The notes under the pieces are model-generated. The model saw only the letters and a list, made by a program, of their open reading frames with translations. It ran no database searches and was not told the origin of the DNA. A DNA stretch of 64,000 bases from Myxococcaceae bacterium JPH2 (GTDB taxonomy: Bacteria > Myxococcota > Myxococcia > Myxococcales > Myxococcaceae): NCBI GenBank assembly GCA_016458225.1, contig JAEMGR010000005.1, positions 434,001 to 498,000 of the forward strand. The letters run 5' to 3'. Position numbers and translations under genes: made by a program. Numbering within the stretch: position 1 is the first letter of the stretch; every line of letters begins with the position of its first letter. Below, piece after piece: positions 18,098 through 28,167 of this stretch.

Positions 18098-18107
18098 GGC
18101 GCGGCGG

Positions 18108-18136
18108 ACTGTCCCGATCGCCCCGCTCCCTGTCAA
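18108..18136 (-). promoter_or_regulatory. Candidate promoter for the methionine S-methyltransferase gene
   Basis: On the minus strand TTGACA (18136 to 18131) is a perfect sigma-70 -35 box, followed after 17 bp by GACAGT, a poor -10. The -10 would end only 10 bp before the ATG, implying an almost leaderless mRNA, consistent with the weak ribosome-binding site. The -10 mismatch keeps this tentative. Confidence 0.25.
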
Positions 18137-18193
18137 CGATGCCCTCACGGGCACCCTACCCAAGGATTCCGGGCGGCCGCGTCATTACCTCGT

Positions 18194-18215
18194 GCCACCG
18201 GTCCGCGCCGGTGGC
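18194..18215. promoter_or_regulatory. Perfect 8-bp inverted repeat in a divergent intergenic region
   Basis: GCCACCGG, a 6-nt loop TCCGCG, and CCGGTGGC. It lies between the divergent MMT gene and the small gene at 18302, about 100 bp from each start. It may be an operator for either gene or an RNA hairpin in the leader of the plus-strand gene. Confidence 0.35.
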
Positions 18216-18301
18216 GCGCTGCGACGTACCCACGCGGATGGAGTGATGCATCGATGTCAGTCATGCCTGTGGACGGACCCCGTAGTGGAGAGGGGGCACT
18301 G

Positions 18302-18718
18302 ATGGAGATGGCCTTGTGGATGCCAGGAGAGAAAGGCGCACCCCGCCTGGGCGCCGCGGATACGCGCTCGACGTGGGTGGCCAAGGACCCCGCGCGTCTG
18401 CGCTGGGAGGCGCAGCCGTGGAAGCGCCAGCTTCGCCATCCGGCGGAGTATGAGCACCCGGTCGCGCGCCAGGCGCTGGTGGAGGCGCTGGTGACGGATG
18501 GGCACGGGGTGGACGCCGAGGTGGCGCGCTTCGCCGGCGTGTTGGAGGACCGCTTCTACGTCAGCATCGCGCAGGTGGTGCGCTTCGCGGACGGGCTGAC
18601 GCGGCGGCTCGCGTTGGCGCGCACGGATGACGAGGTGCTTCAACTGGCGCACCTGCGCCGCAACGCCGAGGATCTGGCGGAGCGGATGATTGAATGGGCC
18701 AACGCGGGTCGCCTCTAG
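18302..18718 (+). CDS. Conserved-looking small protein of unknown function
   Basis: A 138-aa soluble, charged protein: MEMALWMPGEKGAPRLG at the start, then TRSTWVAKDPARLRWE, an Ala/Glu-rich helical middle (EHPVARQALVEALVTDGHG) and a helical C terminus with RRLALARTDDEVLQLAHLRR. The start ATG is chosen because GAGAGGGGG lies 4 to 12 nt upstream; an upstream in-frame ATG at 18254 would add 16 residues but has no good ribosome-binding site. Codon use fits a real gene. No domain, signal peptide or membrane segment is recognised. It is divergent from MMT and 37 bp before the next gene. Confidence 0.6.
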   Translation: MEMALWMPGEKGAPRLGAADTRSTWVAKDPARLRWEAQPWKRQLRHPAEYEHPVARQALVEALVTDGHGVDAEVARFAGVLEDRFYVSIAQVVRFADGLTRRLALARTDDEVLQLAHLRRNAEDLAERMIEWANAGRL

Positions 18719-18755
18719 CGCGCGCGTCCCAGGCCCCGTCGCGAGGAGGAGTGCG

Positions 18756-19337
18756 TTGAGCCAGTCCCACCGTCCGAGTCGCGTCTCCCGTCCCAAGCCT
18801 CTCCTCTCGCGCGCCGCTCGAACGCTGGCGCGCGGCGGAGTGTTGACCTTCGCGCTGGTCGCGGGACGCGCGAGCGCGCAGGACGCGACGCTCGCACCGG
18901 TCACCTCCGAGCCGAGCCTGCTGCGGCCCGCGGGAGCCTTCCTGGGAGGCGCGGCGGCGGGGGCGGTGCTGGGGCTGGGGCTCAAGGGGTGGACCACGCG
19001 GCAGGACTTCCCGTGGCACCGCATGCGCGGCTCGGCGCTGCTGCCGTCGTTGGGGTTGGGCCTGGGCGCGGGGCTGGGCACGTGGACGGTGGGCACGCTG
19101 CTGGATGGGCGAGGCAGCCTGCTGGCGGCGCTCGCGGGCGGCGTGCCGGGCACGGTGGCGGCCTTCGTCGGAGGCTCGCAGGACCGGGGCGCCACCTGGG
19201 TGCTGGTGGGCGCGCCCGTGGCCGTGCTGGGCGCGGTGGTGGCGTATGAGCTGACGACGCCGGACGCACTCGCGGTGGTGCCCACGTTGGCCCTGGACGC
19301 GAATGGCGGCGGCCTGACGTTGAGTGGCGCGTTCTAG
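18756..19337 (+). CDS. Exported Gly/Ala-rich hydrophobic protein of unknown function
   Basis: A 193-aa protein read from TTG, because GAGGAGGAG lies just upstream and this start gives a complete signal peptide: basic N region, LLSRAARTLARGGVLTFALVAG as the core, and ASAQ-DA as a signal peptidase I site near residue 42. The mature part has GGAAAGAVLGLGLKGW, a block of glycine-zipper-like segments (GLGLGAGLGTWTVGTLL) and VLVGAPVAVLGAVVAYEL near the end. It probably sits in or at a membrane. No family is recognised. It starts 37 bp after the preceding small gene and is followed by another exported protein, suggesting a small envelope-related run. Confidence 0.6.
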   Translation: MSQSHRPSRVSRPKPLLSRAARTLARGGVLTFALVAGRASAQDATLAPVTSEPSLLRPAGAFLGGAAAGAVLGLGLKGWTTRQDFPWHRMRGSALLPSLGLGLGAGLGTWTVGTLLDGRGSLLAALAGGVPGTVAAFVGGSQDRGATWVLVGAPVAVLGAVVAYELTTPDALAVVPTLALDANGGGLTLSGAF

Positions 19338-19384
19338 GCGCCGTTCACCTTGACAGGGGAGGACGTCTGCTCTCACGTCGGGGA

Positions 19385-20761
19385 ATGCTCGCGCTCGCCC
19401 TGGCCGCCTCCCTGGCCGCAGCCCCCGCTCCCCGCGTCGCCGCCTCGGCGAACACCGTCGTCCATGTGCCCCAGCTCGACCGGCTCCAGGGGCTGACCGC
19501 CTTCCTGGAGCGGGCGGGCACCTACTCGAGCCTGCTGCGTCCCTCGGCGTGGCGGCCGGAGCTGCACCCCTTCCTGGAGTTGGATCCCGCGCACCCGGAG
19601 GCGCTCGCCGCGCTGGGCATCGACGCCACGGGCCCCGCCACCGTGTCGATGCGGGGCGACGGTCGGGTGTCCTGCACGCACCTGAAGGACGCGAAGGCCT
19701 TCCAGGCCAAGGCCGCCGAGGTGCTGGCCCCCACGGGCGCGGTGAAGCCCGTCGTGGCCAAGGGCGTGACGACGGTGAGCCTGCCGCGTCCGCAGGGCGG
19801 CAGCGTGGGCTACGCCCTGAAGGGCGACGAGGCCTGCGCCTTCGGTGGATCCGACGAGCGCGGCGCGCTGCTGAAGGAAGCCGTGCGACTGGTGGGCCGC
19901 GCGCCCGCGACCAACGCGCGCATGAGCAAGGTGCCGGGCGTGCTGTATCTGCAGACGCCCGAGGGCGTGCTCGGCCTGGATGGGACCGCGAACTCGCTCC
20001 AGGTGGACGGCACCGCGTCCACGCTGCCGCTGCCGCCCTTCCAGGCGCTGGCCGCGAGCCCCTATGGCGCGGTGAAGCCCGAGGGCCTCCTCGTCGCGCG
20101 CGCGCAGATTGCCCCGGCGGGAGTGGCGCAGGCATTGGGCGCGGTGCGCACCGCGGTGCAGTCCGTGTGTCCGGAGTGCCCGGCGGACGGAGTGAAGGCC
20201 GTGGCCGCGGCGGTGGCCCGGCAGCTCACGGGCGCGGTGCTGCTGGATTTGGACGCGGTGCAGGTGCGCGGCTCGCTGCGCTCCGCCACGGGGCGCTTCT
20301 TCGCCGGACGTCAGGCCCTGGCCGCCGAGGTGAAGGACGCGGCGGCGGCGAAGGCCGCCTTGGAGCCGGTGGGCCGGTTCCCCGGCGCGAAGCCGCTGGC
20401 GGATGGCTGGGCGCTCGCGGTGAAGGGGGGCACGTTGGTGCTGCGCCTCAAGGGCAATCATCTCGTGATGGGCAACGACGAGGCGGTGACGCAGGCCCTG
20501 CTGGGGGTGGTGCCCGCCGAGCCCACCGCGCAGCAGCACGCGGTGGAGTTCGCGGTGGACCCCAAGCGCCTGGCGCGCGGCCTGTCGCAGGTGTCGCTCC
20601 TGGACGTCATGGGGGATGACAGCCTCGCGGCGATGTTCGCGGCCAGCTCGGAGCTGGGGCCGCTGCTCGCGCGAAGTGAGCGCCTCACCGGCTGGCTCGA
20701 CAGCGCGGCGGGCGGAGGCCACCGCTTCGCGATGACGTGGGCCCTGCCGCCCGCGCAGTAG
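19385..20761 (+). CDS. Large exported protein of unknown function
   Basis: A 458-aa protein with an N-terminal signal sequence (MLALALAASLAAAPAPRVA) and no later membrane segment, so likely periplasmic or secreted. It has repeated alpha/beta blocks typical of a substrate-binding or beta-propeller-free scaffold: VVHVPQLDRLQGLTAFLERAG, FLELDPAHPEALAALGID, VSMRGDGRVSC and later LRLKGNHLVMGNDEAVTQAL. Two cysteines in VCPECP form a CxxC pair near residue 260. LxxLGIDxxGPxxxxM-like segments recall uncharacterised delta-proteobacterial proteins with a DUF3352-like fold, but I cannot assign it. It ends 18 bp before the convergent site-2 protease gene. Confidence 0.65.
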   Translation: MLALALAASLAAAPAPRVAASANTVVHVPQLDRLQGLTAFLERAGTYSSLLRPSAWRPELHPFLELDPAHPEALAALGIDATGPATVSMRGDGRVSCTHLKDAKAFQAKAAEVLAPTGAVKPVVAKGVTTVSLPRPQGGSVGYALKGDEACAFGGSDERGALLKEAVRLVGRAPATNARMSKVPGVLYLQTPEGVLGLDGTANSLQVDGTASTLPLPPFQALAASPYGAVKPEGLLVARAQIAPAGVAQALGAVRTAVQSVCPECPADGVKAVAAAVARQLTGAVLLDLDAVQVRGSLRSATGRFFAGRQALAAEVKDAAAAKAALEPVGRFPGAKPLADGWALAVKGGTLVLRLKGNHLVMGNDEAVTQALLGVVPAEPTAQQHAVEFAVDPKRLARGLSQVSLLDVMGDDSLAAMFAASSELGPLLARSERLTGWLDSAAGGGHRFAMTWALPPAQ

Positions 20762-20779
20762 TCGCCGAGCGTCTCGGAC

Positions 20780-21940
20780 TCAGGCGGGCCGCTCCTGACG
20801 CCAGCGCGGCCCTCGGCGCTCCTCGCGCTCCGTCCGCGACGCGTGCAAGGCCAGCGTCTGCTGCACGTCCGTGACGTCCACCGTCCCCGCCAGACGCCCG
20901 TCCTCCTCCACCACCGCGAGCTGCGGCACCTCGGCCTCGGCCATGCGCCGCACCGCCGTCCAGCCGTCGTCCGCGAGCGACACCGTCACCGCGGGCGACT
21001 GCATCACCTCGCGCGTGGTGCGGCGTCCGCGCGCGTCCTCGGGCACGGCGCCGATCGCCTCCACCGTCACCCGCCCCACCGGGCGCCCATCCTCCGTCAC
21101 CGGAAGCATCGGCACGCGCTCGCGCCGCAGCGCCCACTGCGCATCCCACAGCGAGTCCGCCACATCCACGCTCACGCGCCGGGGCGACATGAGCTGCGCC
21201 ACGGGGATGCCCTCCAGCGTCACCTTCATCCGCACCTGCCGCGCCTCACCCTCGGCGCCCATGAAGATGAAGAAGGCGATGACGACGAGCAGCGGGTTGA
21301 GCTGCACGAGCCCCCACAGGCCCATCAGCACCGCGAACCCGCGTCCCAGTCCCGCGGCCACGCGCGTGGCGCGCAGCGGGCCCCACCGGCTGGTGAGCAC
21401 CGCGCGCACGATGCGCCCCCCATCCATGGGAAACGCCGGCAGCAGGTTGAACAGCCCCAGGAAGAGGTTGAGGGTGCCCAGGTAGAAGCAGGCGAACTGG
21501 AGGTTGAACGAGCGCAGGTCGCGCAAGAGCCACGTCGCGCCGCCGAGCACCGCGGCGAGCCCCAGGCTCGTCAGCGGCCCCATCAGCGCCATCCAGGCCT
21601 CGTCACGCGGACGCGGCGGCGCCTCGGACAGCTCGGACACGCCGCCCACCATCATCAGCGTGATGCCGCGCACCCGCCCGCCATGGCGGAGCGCATAGAC
21701 GGTGTGCGCCAGCTCGTGAATCAGCACGGAAGCGAACAGGCCCACCGCCACGAGCAGGCCCCAGAGAAAGGGCGAGCCCGCCAGGCGCTCGGGAGGCACG
21801 TGCGCCACCTCCGCCGCGCGCCGGAACGCGCCGCCGAACAGGAAGGCCATCAGGGGCAGGATGAGCAACAGGGAGATGTGCGCGCGGATGGGGATGCCGC
21901 GGAACGACGCGAATTGAAGTCCCCCGCGAGTGGCTGGCAT
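20780..21940 (-). CDS. Site-2 protease family zinc metalloprotease with C-terminal CBS domains
   Basis: A 386-aa intramembrane protease of peptidase family M50. The ATG is preceded by CCGGAGGAGGGCCG. Residues 1 to 235 hold four to six membrane segments with the zinc motif HELAH at 75 to 79 and the third ligand in NLLPAFPMDGG (Asp173). Residues 250 to 370 are two CBS repeats (VAQLMSPRRVSVDVADSLWDA, MLPVTEDGRPVGRVT, VMQSPAVTVSLADDGWTAVRR, LAVVEEDGRLAGTVDVTDV), which may bind adenine nucleotides and tune activity. This M50B arrangement resembles SpoIVFB/Rip3-type proteases. These enzymes cut membrane-embedded substrates such as anti-sigma factors. No such substrate gene is adjacent. Confidence 0.92.
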   Translation of the reverse strand: MPATRGGLQFASFRGIPIRAHISLLLILPLMAFLFGGAFRRAAEVAHVPPERLAGSPFLWGLLVAVGLFASVLIHELAHTVYALRHGGRVRGITLMMVGGVSELSEAPPRPRDEAWMALMGPLTSLGLAAVLGGATWLLRDLRSFNLQFACFYLGTLNLFLGLFNLLPAFPMDGGRIVRAVLTSRWGPLRATRVAAGLGRGFAVLMGLWGLVQLNPLLVVIAFFIFMGAEGEARQVRMKVTLEGIPVAQLMSPRRVSVDVADSLWDAQWALRRERVPMLPVTEDGRPVGRVTVEAIGAVPEDARGRRTTREVMQSPAVTVSLADDGWTAVRRMAEAEVPQLAVVEEDGRLAGTVDVTDVQQTLALHASRTEREERRGPRWRQERPA

Positions 21941-22111
21941 CGGCCCTCCTCCGGAGCATTCTGGCTCGGAGCATCCTGGTGGCACGCGCGGGCCACTGGA
22001 GGCACAGGCCCGGTCCGGAGTCTCAAGCTCCGTCCCACCGGCGACGCGCGCACGGGACAAGAAGGAGCCCGGTCGTCCGCTCGCCTCGGGCCAGGAGGGC
22101 ACCCGAGCGCT

Positions 22112-22324
22112 TCACGGCAGGCCGCGCACGGCCTGCAGCCCGCTCGGCTGCGTGCTCACGCCGAGCAGCGCGTAGAGCGGGCAGTAGCCCAGCACGCCCG
22201 TGAGCAGCGGCACCAACCCCACGAGGCCCCACGGCGTGCGCGGTCCGGCCACCACCAGCGCCAACATCACCAACCCCTCCAGGACGCGCAGCGAACGGTC
22301 GACAGTGCTCTCGTTGCAGATCAT
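22112..22324 (-). CDS. DUF2892 small membrane protein
   Basis: A 70-aa protein starting MICNESTVDRSLRVLEG, with GAGGAGAGGAGA upstream of the ATG. The (C)NExxxDRxxRxxxG start, one long hydrophobic stretch LVMLALVVAG, a short GLVGLVPLLTGVLGYCPLYALLG and the family's characteristic GxCPLYxxLG ending are all visible. DUF2892 proteins are small inner-membrane proteins of unknown function, sometimes fused to rhodanese domains (YgaP). It lies 171 bp upstream in transcription order of the site-2 protease gene on the same strand. Confidence 0.85.
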   Translation of the reverse strand: MICNESTVDRSLRVLEGLVMLALVVAGPRTPWGLVGLVPLLTGVLGYCPLYALLGVSTQPSGLQAVRGLP

Positions 22325-22632
22325 GACGGCTCTCCTCTCCTCGCGATGGGTGGCGGCGGTGGGTGTCACTTCCGCGAGGTGAGGCTGACGAGGAGCAGCG
22401 CCGCACCGTGCCTGCCCCTTGTGCATCACGTGCGCCAACGAACGTTTCGCGGAGTTCCGAGGGGTTGCGCTCCGAGCCCCTCGCGCCCATTTCCCAATTC
22501 CGAGCAGCAGCGGGCCGGCGGTGTCCGCCTGCGGGCAGTCCTCCCGCAGACACCCGGTCGCCCCCGCGTACCGGGCGGCGCCGGAGGTTCAACGGCAGTG
22601 CGCTCGCGGCACCGCGAGCAGCGGAGAAAGCA
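22325..22632. other. 308-bp divergent intergenic region with two hairpins
   Basis: No gene is supported between the divergent DUF2892 and Coq4 genes. Two perfect inverted repeats are present: CGAGGGG/CCCCTCG at 22458-22464 and 22477-22483, and CTGCGGG/CCCGCAG at 22529-22535 and 22543-22549 with a 7-nt loop. Both would lie in the Coq4 leader if transcription starts near the middle of the region. No sigma-70 promoter with two good boxes was found. The ribosome-binding site GGAGAAAG lies just before the Coq4 ATG. Confidence 0.4.
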
Positions 22633-23304
22633 ATGCACAATCCCATCCAGTGGGCGAAGGCGGCCTGGCAGGCCACGCATGCGGTGCGCGACCCCACGCT
22701 GTTGACGAACATCCTGGAGCTGGCCCCCGTGCTGGTGCCACCCGAGTCACTCCAGTCCCTGGCCCGCAACCTCCAGCGCCACCCCACCGTGGCGCGCGCC
22801 TTCTGCGAGCGTCCGCGCGTGGGGCGCCTGGACCTGACCTGGATGGGAGCGCTCCCGCTCGGCACGTTGGGCCGCAGCTACTCGGACCACCTGCGCGTGA
22901 ACGGGCTGGACCCCGCCGCGCTGCCGCGCCTGGATGCCCCCACGGACGCGCTCTACGTCCGCGCCCACCTCTTGGAGACGCATGACGTGTGGCACGTGCT
23001 CACGGGGTTCTCCGCAGACGTGGCCGGCGAGCTGGGGGTGCAGGCCTTCAGCCTCGCGCAGATTGGCAGCCCGTTCGCGCTCGCGGTGCTCACGGGTGGA
23101 CTGGCCAACACCCTGCTCTACGCCTTCGCCGAGCGCGACGCGCGCCTTCGCGCCCTGGTGCGCGGCTGGCTCCTGGGCCAGCGCGCGCAGCCCGTGTTCG
23201 GCGCGGCCTGGGGACAGCTCTGGGAGGTGTCCGTCACAGAGCTGCGCGCGCGCTACGCCATCGACGTGGAGGCGGTGGACCGGCTGCTCTCCAAGCCGAA
23301 CTAG
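22633..23304 (+). CDS. Coq4 family protein
   Basis: A 223-aa soluble protein, the usual Coq4 length. The diagnostic metal site HDxxHx11E is complete: ETHDVWHVLTGFSADVAGE, with the two His, Asp and Glu in place. Other family blocks are RPRVGRLDLTWMGALPLGTLG (near residue 60), LGRSYSDHL, and QAFSLAQIGSPFALAVLTGG. In eukaryotes and some bacteria Coq4 acts in ubiquinone biosynthesis, with recent work linking it to the C1 step of ring modification. No other quinone gene lies in the window, and myxobacteria generally use menaquinone, so the role here is open. Its TAG stop overlaps the convergent PPK2 stop in the sequence CTAG. Confidence 0.88.
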   Translation: MHNPIQWAKAAWQATHAVRDPTLLTNILELAPVLVPPESLQSLARNLQRHPTVARAFCERPRVGRLDLTWMGALPLGTLGRSYSDHLRVNGLDPAALPRLDAPTDALYVRAHLLETHDVWHVLTGFSADVAGELGVQAFSLAQIGSPFALAVLTGGLANTLLYAFAERDARLRALVRGWLLGQRAQPVFGAAWGQLWEVSVTELRARYAIDVEAVDRLLSKPN

Positions 23305-24128
23305 CGCTTCTTGCGCCAGGCCTTCAGCTCCGCCTTCTTGCGCGCGCCCACCTCGTCCAGGCGCTCCTGCCACGCCTTGCGGTACGGCCGGAGCGCCTCC
23401 GCCACCCGCCGCGCCACCACGAGGTTGCGGTACCACTTCGAGTCCGACGGCACGAGCGTCCACGGCGCCCACGGCGTGGAGGTCTCCGCGAAGACATCCT
23501 GGTACGCCTGCGAGTAGTCGTCCCAGTGCCGCCGGTCATCCCAGTCGCCGGCGCTGATCTTCCACGCCTTGCGCGGCTCCTTCTCCCGGTCCAGGAGGCG
23601 CTGCTCCTGCTCCTCGCGGCTGATGTGGAGGAAGAACTTGAGGACGATGGTGCCGTGCTCGGCCAGCATCTCCTCGAAGTCGCGGATGTGACCGTAGCGC
23701 GCCTTCCACAGCGGCTTGGGCGCCAGCTTGTGCACGCGCACCGCCAACACGTCCTCGTAGTGGGAGCGGTTGAAGATGGCGAACTCACCCAGGCGCGGGG
23801 TGTGCTTGTGAACACGCCAGAGGAAGTCGTGCGCATTCTCCTCGGGCGTGGGGACGCCAAAGGACGTGACGGCGACGCCGCGCGGGTTCAGGTCCCCCAC
23901 CACGTGCTTGATGGTGCCGTCCTTGCCCGCCGTGTCGCGCCCCTGCAGGACGATGAGCACCGAGTTCAGCCGGGCCCCCCATTGAAGGTCCTGAAGGTCG
24001 AAGAGCTCCGCGCCCAGCGCCTCGAACTCCTCCTTCGCGGACTCGCGCTTCACCTTCTTGTCCGGCGAGGTGGCGAGCTTGTCCAGCACGACCTTCTTGC
24101 CCTGCTTCGCGAGGGTGATGACGCTCAT
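23301..24128 (-). CDS. PPK2 family polyphosphate kinase / phosphotransferase
   Basis: A 275-aa enzyme that moves phosphate between polyphosphate and nucleotides. It has Walker [17 protein letters not shown], then [20 protein letters not shown], the family motif [11 protein letters not shown], and [18 protein letters not shown] in the lid region, followed by [16 protein letters not shown] and a conserved [11 protein letters not shown]. The single-domain length and GVPTxEE/HDFLWR motifs place it in PPK2 class I (short form). Whether ADP, GDP or AMP is preferred cannot be told by eye. It is transcribed toward Coq4, and both stop codons share CTAG. Its start faces the acyl-CoA carboxylase gene divergently. 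Confidence 0.93.
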   Translation of the reverse strand: MSVITLAKQGKKVVLDKLATSPDKKVKRESAKEEFEALGAELFDLQDLQWGARLNSVLIVLQGRDTAGKDGTIKHVVGDLNPRGVAVTSFGVPTPEENAHDFLWRVHKHTPRLGEFAIFNRSHYEDVLAVRVHKLAPKPLWKARYGHIRDFEEMLAEHGTIVLKFFLHISREEQEQRLLDREKEPRKAWKISAGDWDDRRHWDDYSQAYQDVFAETSTPWAPWTLVPSDSKWYRNLVVARRVAEALRPYRKAWQERLDEVGARKKAELKAWRKKR

Positions 24129-24294
24129 GAACGGCCTCCCAGCGCCAATCTACCCACCCGGCCGGCCCCGCGCCCCGGGGCAGGACGGCCCTCCCCCCCA
24201 GGCCATGCCGCACCGCGCCGCTTTGGACACGCGGGGGGCACGCGAGGGTTCGGGACACGCGCGGGCCGCGCGCCGGTGTGGTAGACGGCGCCCC

Positions 24295-25857
<1,563 letters not shown>

Positions 25858-25984
25858 TCCCGCTGTAATCCCCAAGCGCCCGGGGGACCCCCTCCTCCGG
25901 ACGCAGGGCAGGCAGGCGCGCGCCGTCCGGGAAATTCTCGGGCGGCGCGTGGGCTTTCAGGGAGCTACCCAAGGAGCTGCCCGC

Positions 25985-26581
25985 GTGACCCTGCGCCGCC
26001 TCGTTTTCTTCGTGTCCGACGTCGAAGGCCCTCTCCCCGCCCTGCACCCGACGATTCAGCGCGTCTGTGATGCGTTGGACGTCGCTCCGCCCGAGGCCCA
26101 TTGGGTGCCCCACCGGCCGGACGGGCTGGCGGACGCGGGCTGGCACGTGGCCGAGGTGCCGCTGCCCAGCGGCAAGGGCCCCTCTCCCGAGGAGCACCTG
26201 GACGCGATCGCCAAGGGGCTGGCCCAGGAGTGTCGCGAGCGGACGCTCGGCATCTACGTGGACCGCGAGCACAGCTACGCGCGCGCCTGTCTCGCCGTCC
26301 CCGGCTACCCGCCGCGCGCATCCGAGGGTGAGTACCTGGATGTCGTGCGCCAGGGCGCGCGCTGGCTCGGCGTGGAGACGCCCACGCTCTCGCATCTGTT
26401 CACTGGCGACGCGGCGCGCAATCTCCTGGCGGCGGCCGTGGACTTCGGCTCGGGGGGCGCGGCGACCCAGCCGATGCTGCCCGCACCCGCTCCCGCTCCG
26501 GACGAGGATGACCTGTTCGTCGAGGGGAAGCTCGCGCAGGCGCGGGCCTACATGGAGCAGTACCGCGGCATGCGGAAGTAG
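25985..26581 (+). CDS. Uncharacterised protein in the acyl-CoA carboxylase locus
   Basis: A 198-aa soluble protein starting at GTG, with AAGGAG eight nt upstream. The N-terminal half is alpha/beta (LRRLVFFVSDVEGPLPALHP, DGLADAGWHVAEVPLPSGKGP, GIYVDREHSYARACLAVPG). Near residues 155 to 175 comes a Pro/Ala linker with GGAATQPMLPAPAPAPDEDD, and it ends in a short charged helix EGKLAQARAYMEQYRG. No family was recognised. The placement between the carboxyltransferase and the biotin carboxylase genes, with gaps of 127 and 38 bp, suggests a link to that complex. The linker plus short terminal helix would suit a docking or assembly factor, but this is inference. Confidence 0.6.
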   Translation: MTLRRLVFFVSDVEGPLPALHPTIQRVCDALDVAPPEAHWVPHRPDGLADAGWHVAEVPLPSGKGPSPEEHLDAIAKGLAQECRERTLGIYVDREHSYARACLAVPGYPPRASEGEYLDVVRQGARWLGVETPTLSHLFTGDAARNLLAAAVDFGSGGAATQPMLPAPAPAPDEDDLFVEGKLAQARAYMEQYRGMRK

Positions 26582-26619
26582 GGTCGGCAAACCCGGGCGC
26601 CCGTGCTAGAGGGGCGCCC

Positions 26620-28134
26620 ATGCCCAAGATCCGCAAAGTGCTCGTCGCCAACCGCGGCGAGATCGCCATCCGGGTAATGCGCACCTGCAAGGAGCTCGGC
26701 ATCTCCACGGTGGCCGTCTACTCCGAGGCGGACCGCTCCGCGCTCCACGTCCGCACCGCCGACCAGGCGTACTTCGTCGGCCCCCCGCCCTCGCGTGAGA
26801 GCTACCTCGTGCAGGAGCGCATCCTCGAGGTCGCGAAGAAGTCCGGCGCGGACGCCATCCACCCCGGCTACGGCTTCCTCTCCGAGAACGCGTCCTTCGT
26901 GCGCGCCTGCGAGAAGGCCGGCATCACCTTCATCGGTCCGCCGGCCTCCGCCATGGACGCCATGGGCGAGAAGACTCGCGCCCGCGCCAACATGATCAAG
27001 GCCGGCGTGCCCGTGGTGCCCGGCTCCACCGAGCCCTTCGCCACCGAGGGCGAGGCCCGCGACTACGCCCAGAAGATTGGCTTCCCCATCATGCTCAAGG
27101 CCGCCGGCGGCGGTGGCGGCAAGGGCATGCGTCGCGTGGAGAGCCTCCAGGAGTTCGAGTCCGCGTGGCGCTCGGCCAAGAGCGAGGCGCTCAACGCCTT
27201 CGGCAACGACGCCGTCTACATCGAGAAGTACCTGGAGAAGCCACACCATGTGGAGATCCAGGTGTTCGCGGACCAGTACGGCAACACCATCCACCTGAAC
27301 GAGCGCGAGTGCTCGGCGCAGCGCCGGCACCAGAAGGTGGTGGAGGAGACGCCCAGCCCCATCCTCACCCCGGAGCTGCGGGCGAAGATGGGCGAGGTGG
27401 CGGTGAAGGCGGCCAAGGCCGTCAACTACGTGGGCGCCGGGACGGTGGAGTTCCTGGTGGACGTGCACCGCAACTTCTACTTCCTGGAGATGAACACCCG
27501 CCTCCAGGTGGAGCACCCGGTGACGGAGTGGGTCACGGGCCTGGACCTCGTCGCCCTGCAGATCCGCGCCGCCGAGGGCGAGAAGCTGCCGCTGCTGGAG
27601 GCCCCCACGCCCAACGGGCACTCCATCGAGGTGCGCGTCTACGCCGAGGACCCCTCGCGCAACTTCATGCCCAGCCCCGGGAAGATTACCTACCTGCGCG
27701 TGCCGGGCGGACCGAACGTGCGCGATGACTCGGGCGTGTTCCCGGGCTTCACGGTGCCCAACTTCTACGACCCGATGATCTCCAAGCTGTCCGTGTGGGC
27801 GCCCACGCGGGCCGAGGCGATCGCCCGGGCGCAGCGCGCGCTGAGCGAGTACGTGGTGAAGGGCATCACCACCAACATCCGCTACCTGAAGGCGCTCCTG
27901 GCGCACCCGGAGTTCGTGGGCGGCGACTACGACACCAGCTTCCTCACGCGCAACCACGACGCGCTGATGGGCGTGGAGGATCCGCGCCTGAGCGAGGTGG
28001 CGCTGCTGGCCAGCGCCGTCTACGCGTACAACCGCGACCAGAAGCGCGCCAAGACGCTGCCGAGCGCCCAGGGCTCGGGCTCCGGCACGGGCGGCGTCAG
28101 CCCGTGGCGGCAGGCGCTGCGCAACCGTCGCTAG
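26620..28134 (+). CDS. Biotin carboxylase subunit of acyl-CoA carboxylase
   Basis: A 504-aa ATP-grasp enzyme that carboxylates the biotin of the carrier protein using ATP and bicarbonate. N-terminal block MPKIRKVLVANRGEIAIRVMRT, IHPGYGFLSENA, then KTRARANMIKAGVPVVPGS, the Gly-rich ATP loop MLKAAGGGGGKGMRRV, QVFADQYGNTIHLNERECS, RRHQKVVEETPSP and the catalytic segment FLEMNTRLQVEHPVTEWVTG are all present. A C-terminal tail after about residue 450 includes GSGSGTGGVSPWRQALR. Unlike the fused alpha subunit of mitochondrial PCC, it lacks a biotinyl domain, which is encoded by the next gene 33 bp on. AccC and PccA-type naming depends on the substrate of the carboxyltransferase. Confidence 0.95.
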   Translation: MPKIRKVLVANRGEIAIRVMRTCKELGISTVAVYSEADRSALHVRTADQAYFVGPPPSRESYLVQERILEVAKKSGADAIHPGYGFLSENASFVRACEKAGITFIGPPASAMDAMGEKTRARANMIKAGVPVVPGSTEPFATEGEARDYAQKIGFPIMLKAAGGGGGKGMRRVESLQEFESAWRSAKSEALNAFGNDAVYIEKYLEKPHHVEIQVFADQYGNTIHLNERECSAQRRHQKVVEETPSPILTPELRAKMGEVAVKAAKAVNYVGAGTVEFLVDVHRNFYFLEMNTRLQVEHPVTEWVTGLDLVALQIRAAEGEKLPLLEAPTPNGHSIEVRVYAEDPSRNFMPSPGKITYLRVPGGPNVRDDSGVFPGFTVPNFYDPMISKLSVWAPTRAEAIARAQRALSEYVVKGITTNIRYLKALLAHPEFVGGDYDTSFLTRNHDALMGVEDPRLSEVALLASAVYAYNRDQKRAKTLPSAQGSGSGTGGVSPWRQALRNRR

Positions 28135-28167
28135 GCCGCATCCCCCTTCCCTCTCGGAAAACCTTCC

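Noticed and set aside
18098-18301. SAM riboswitch before the MMT gene
   Set aside because: Only a simple hairpin is visible; none of the conserved SAM riboswitch cores is present, and it lies about 100 bp from the start on the other side of the putative promoter.
13300-19285. Very long open frames on the strand opposite to the MMT and neighbouring genes (up to 1100 codons)
   Set aside because: They are mirror frames of high-GC coding sequence: Arg/His/Gln-rich, without domains, and fully overlapped by genes with clear family motifs.
20765-20777. CCGAG-CGT-CTCGG hairpin between convergent genes
   Set aside because: Stem of five pairs with a three-base loop and no U-tract is too small to call a terminator in this base composition.
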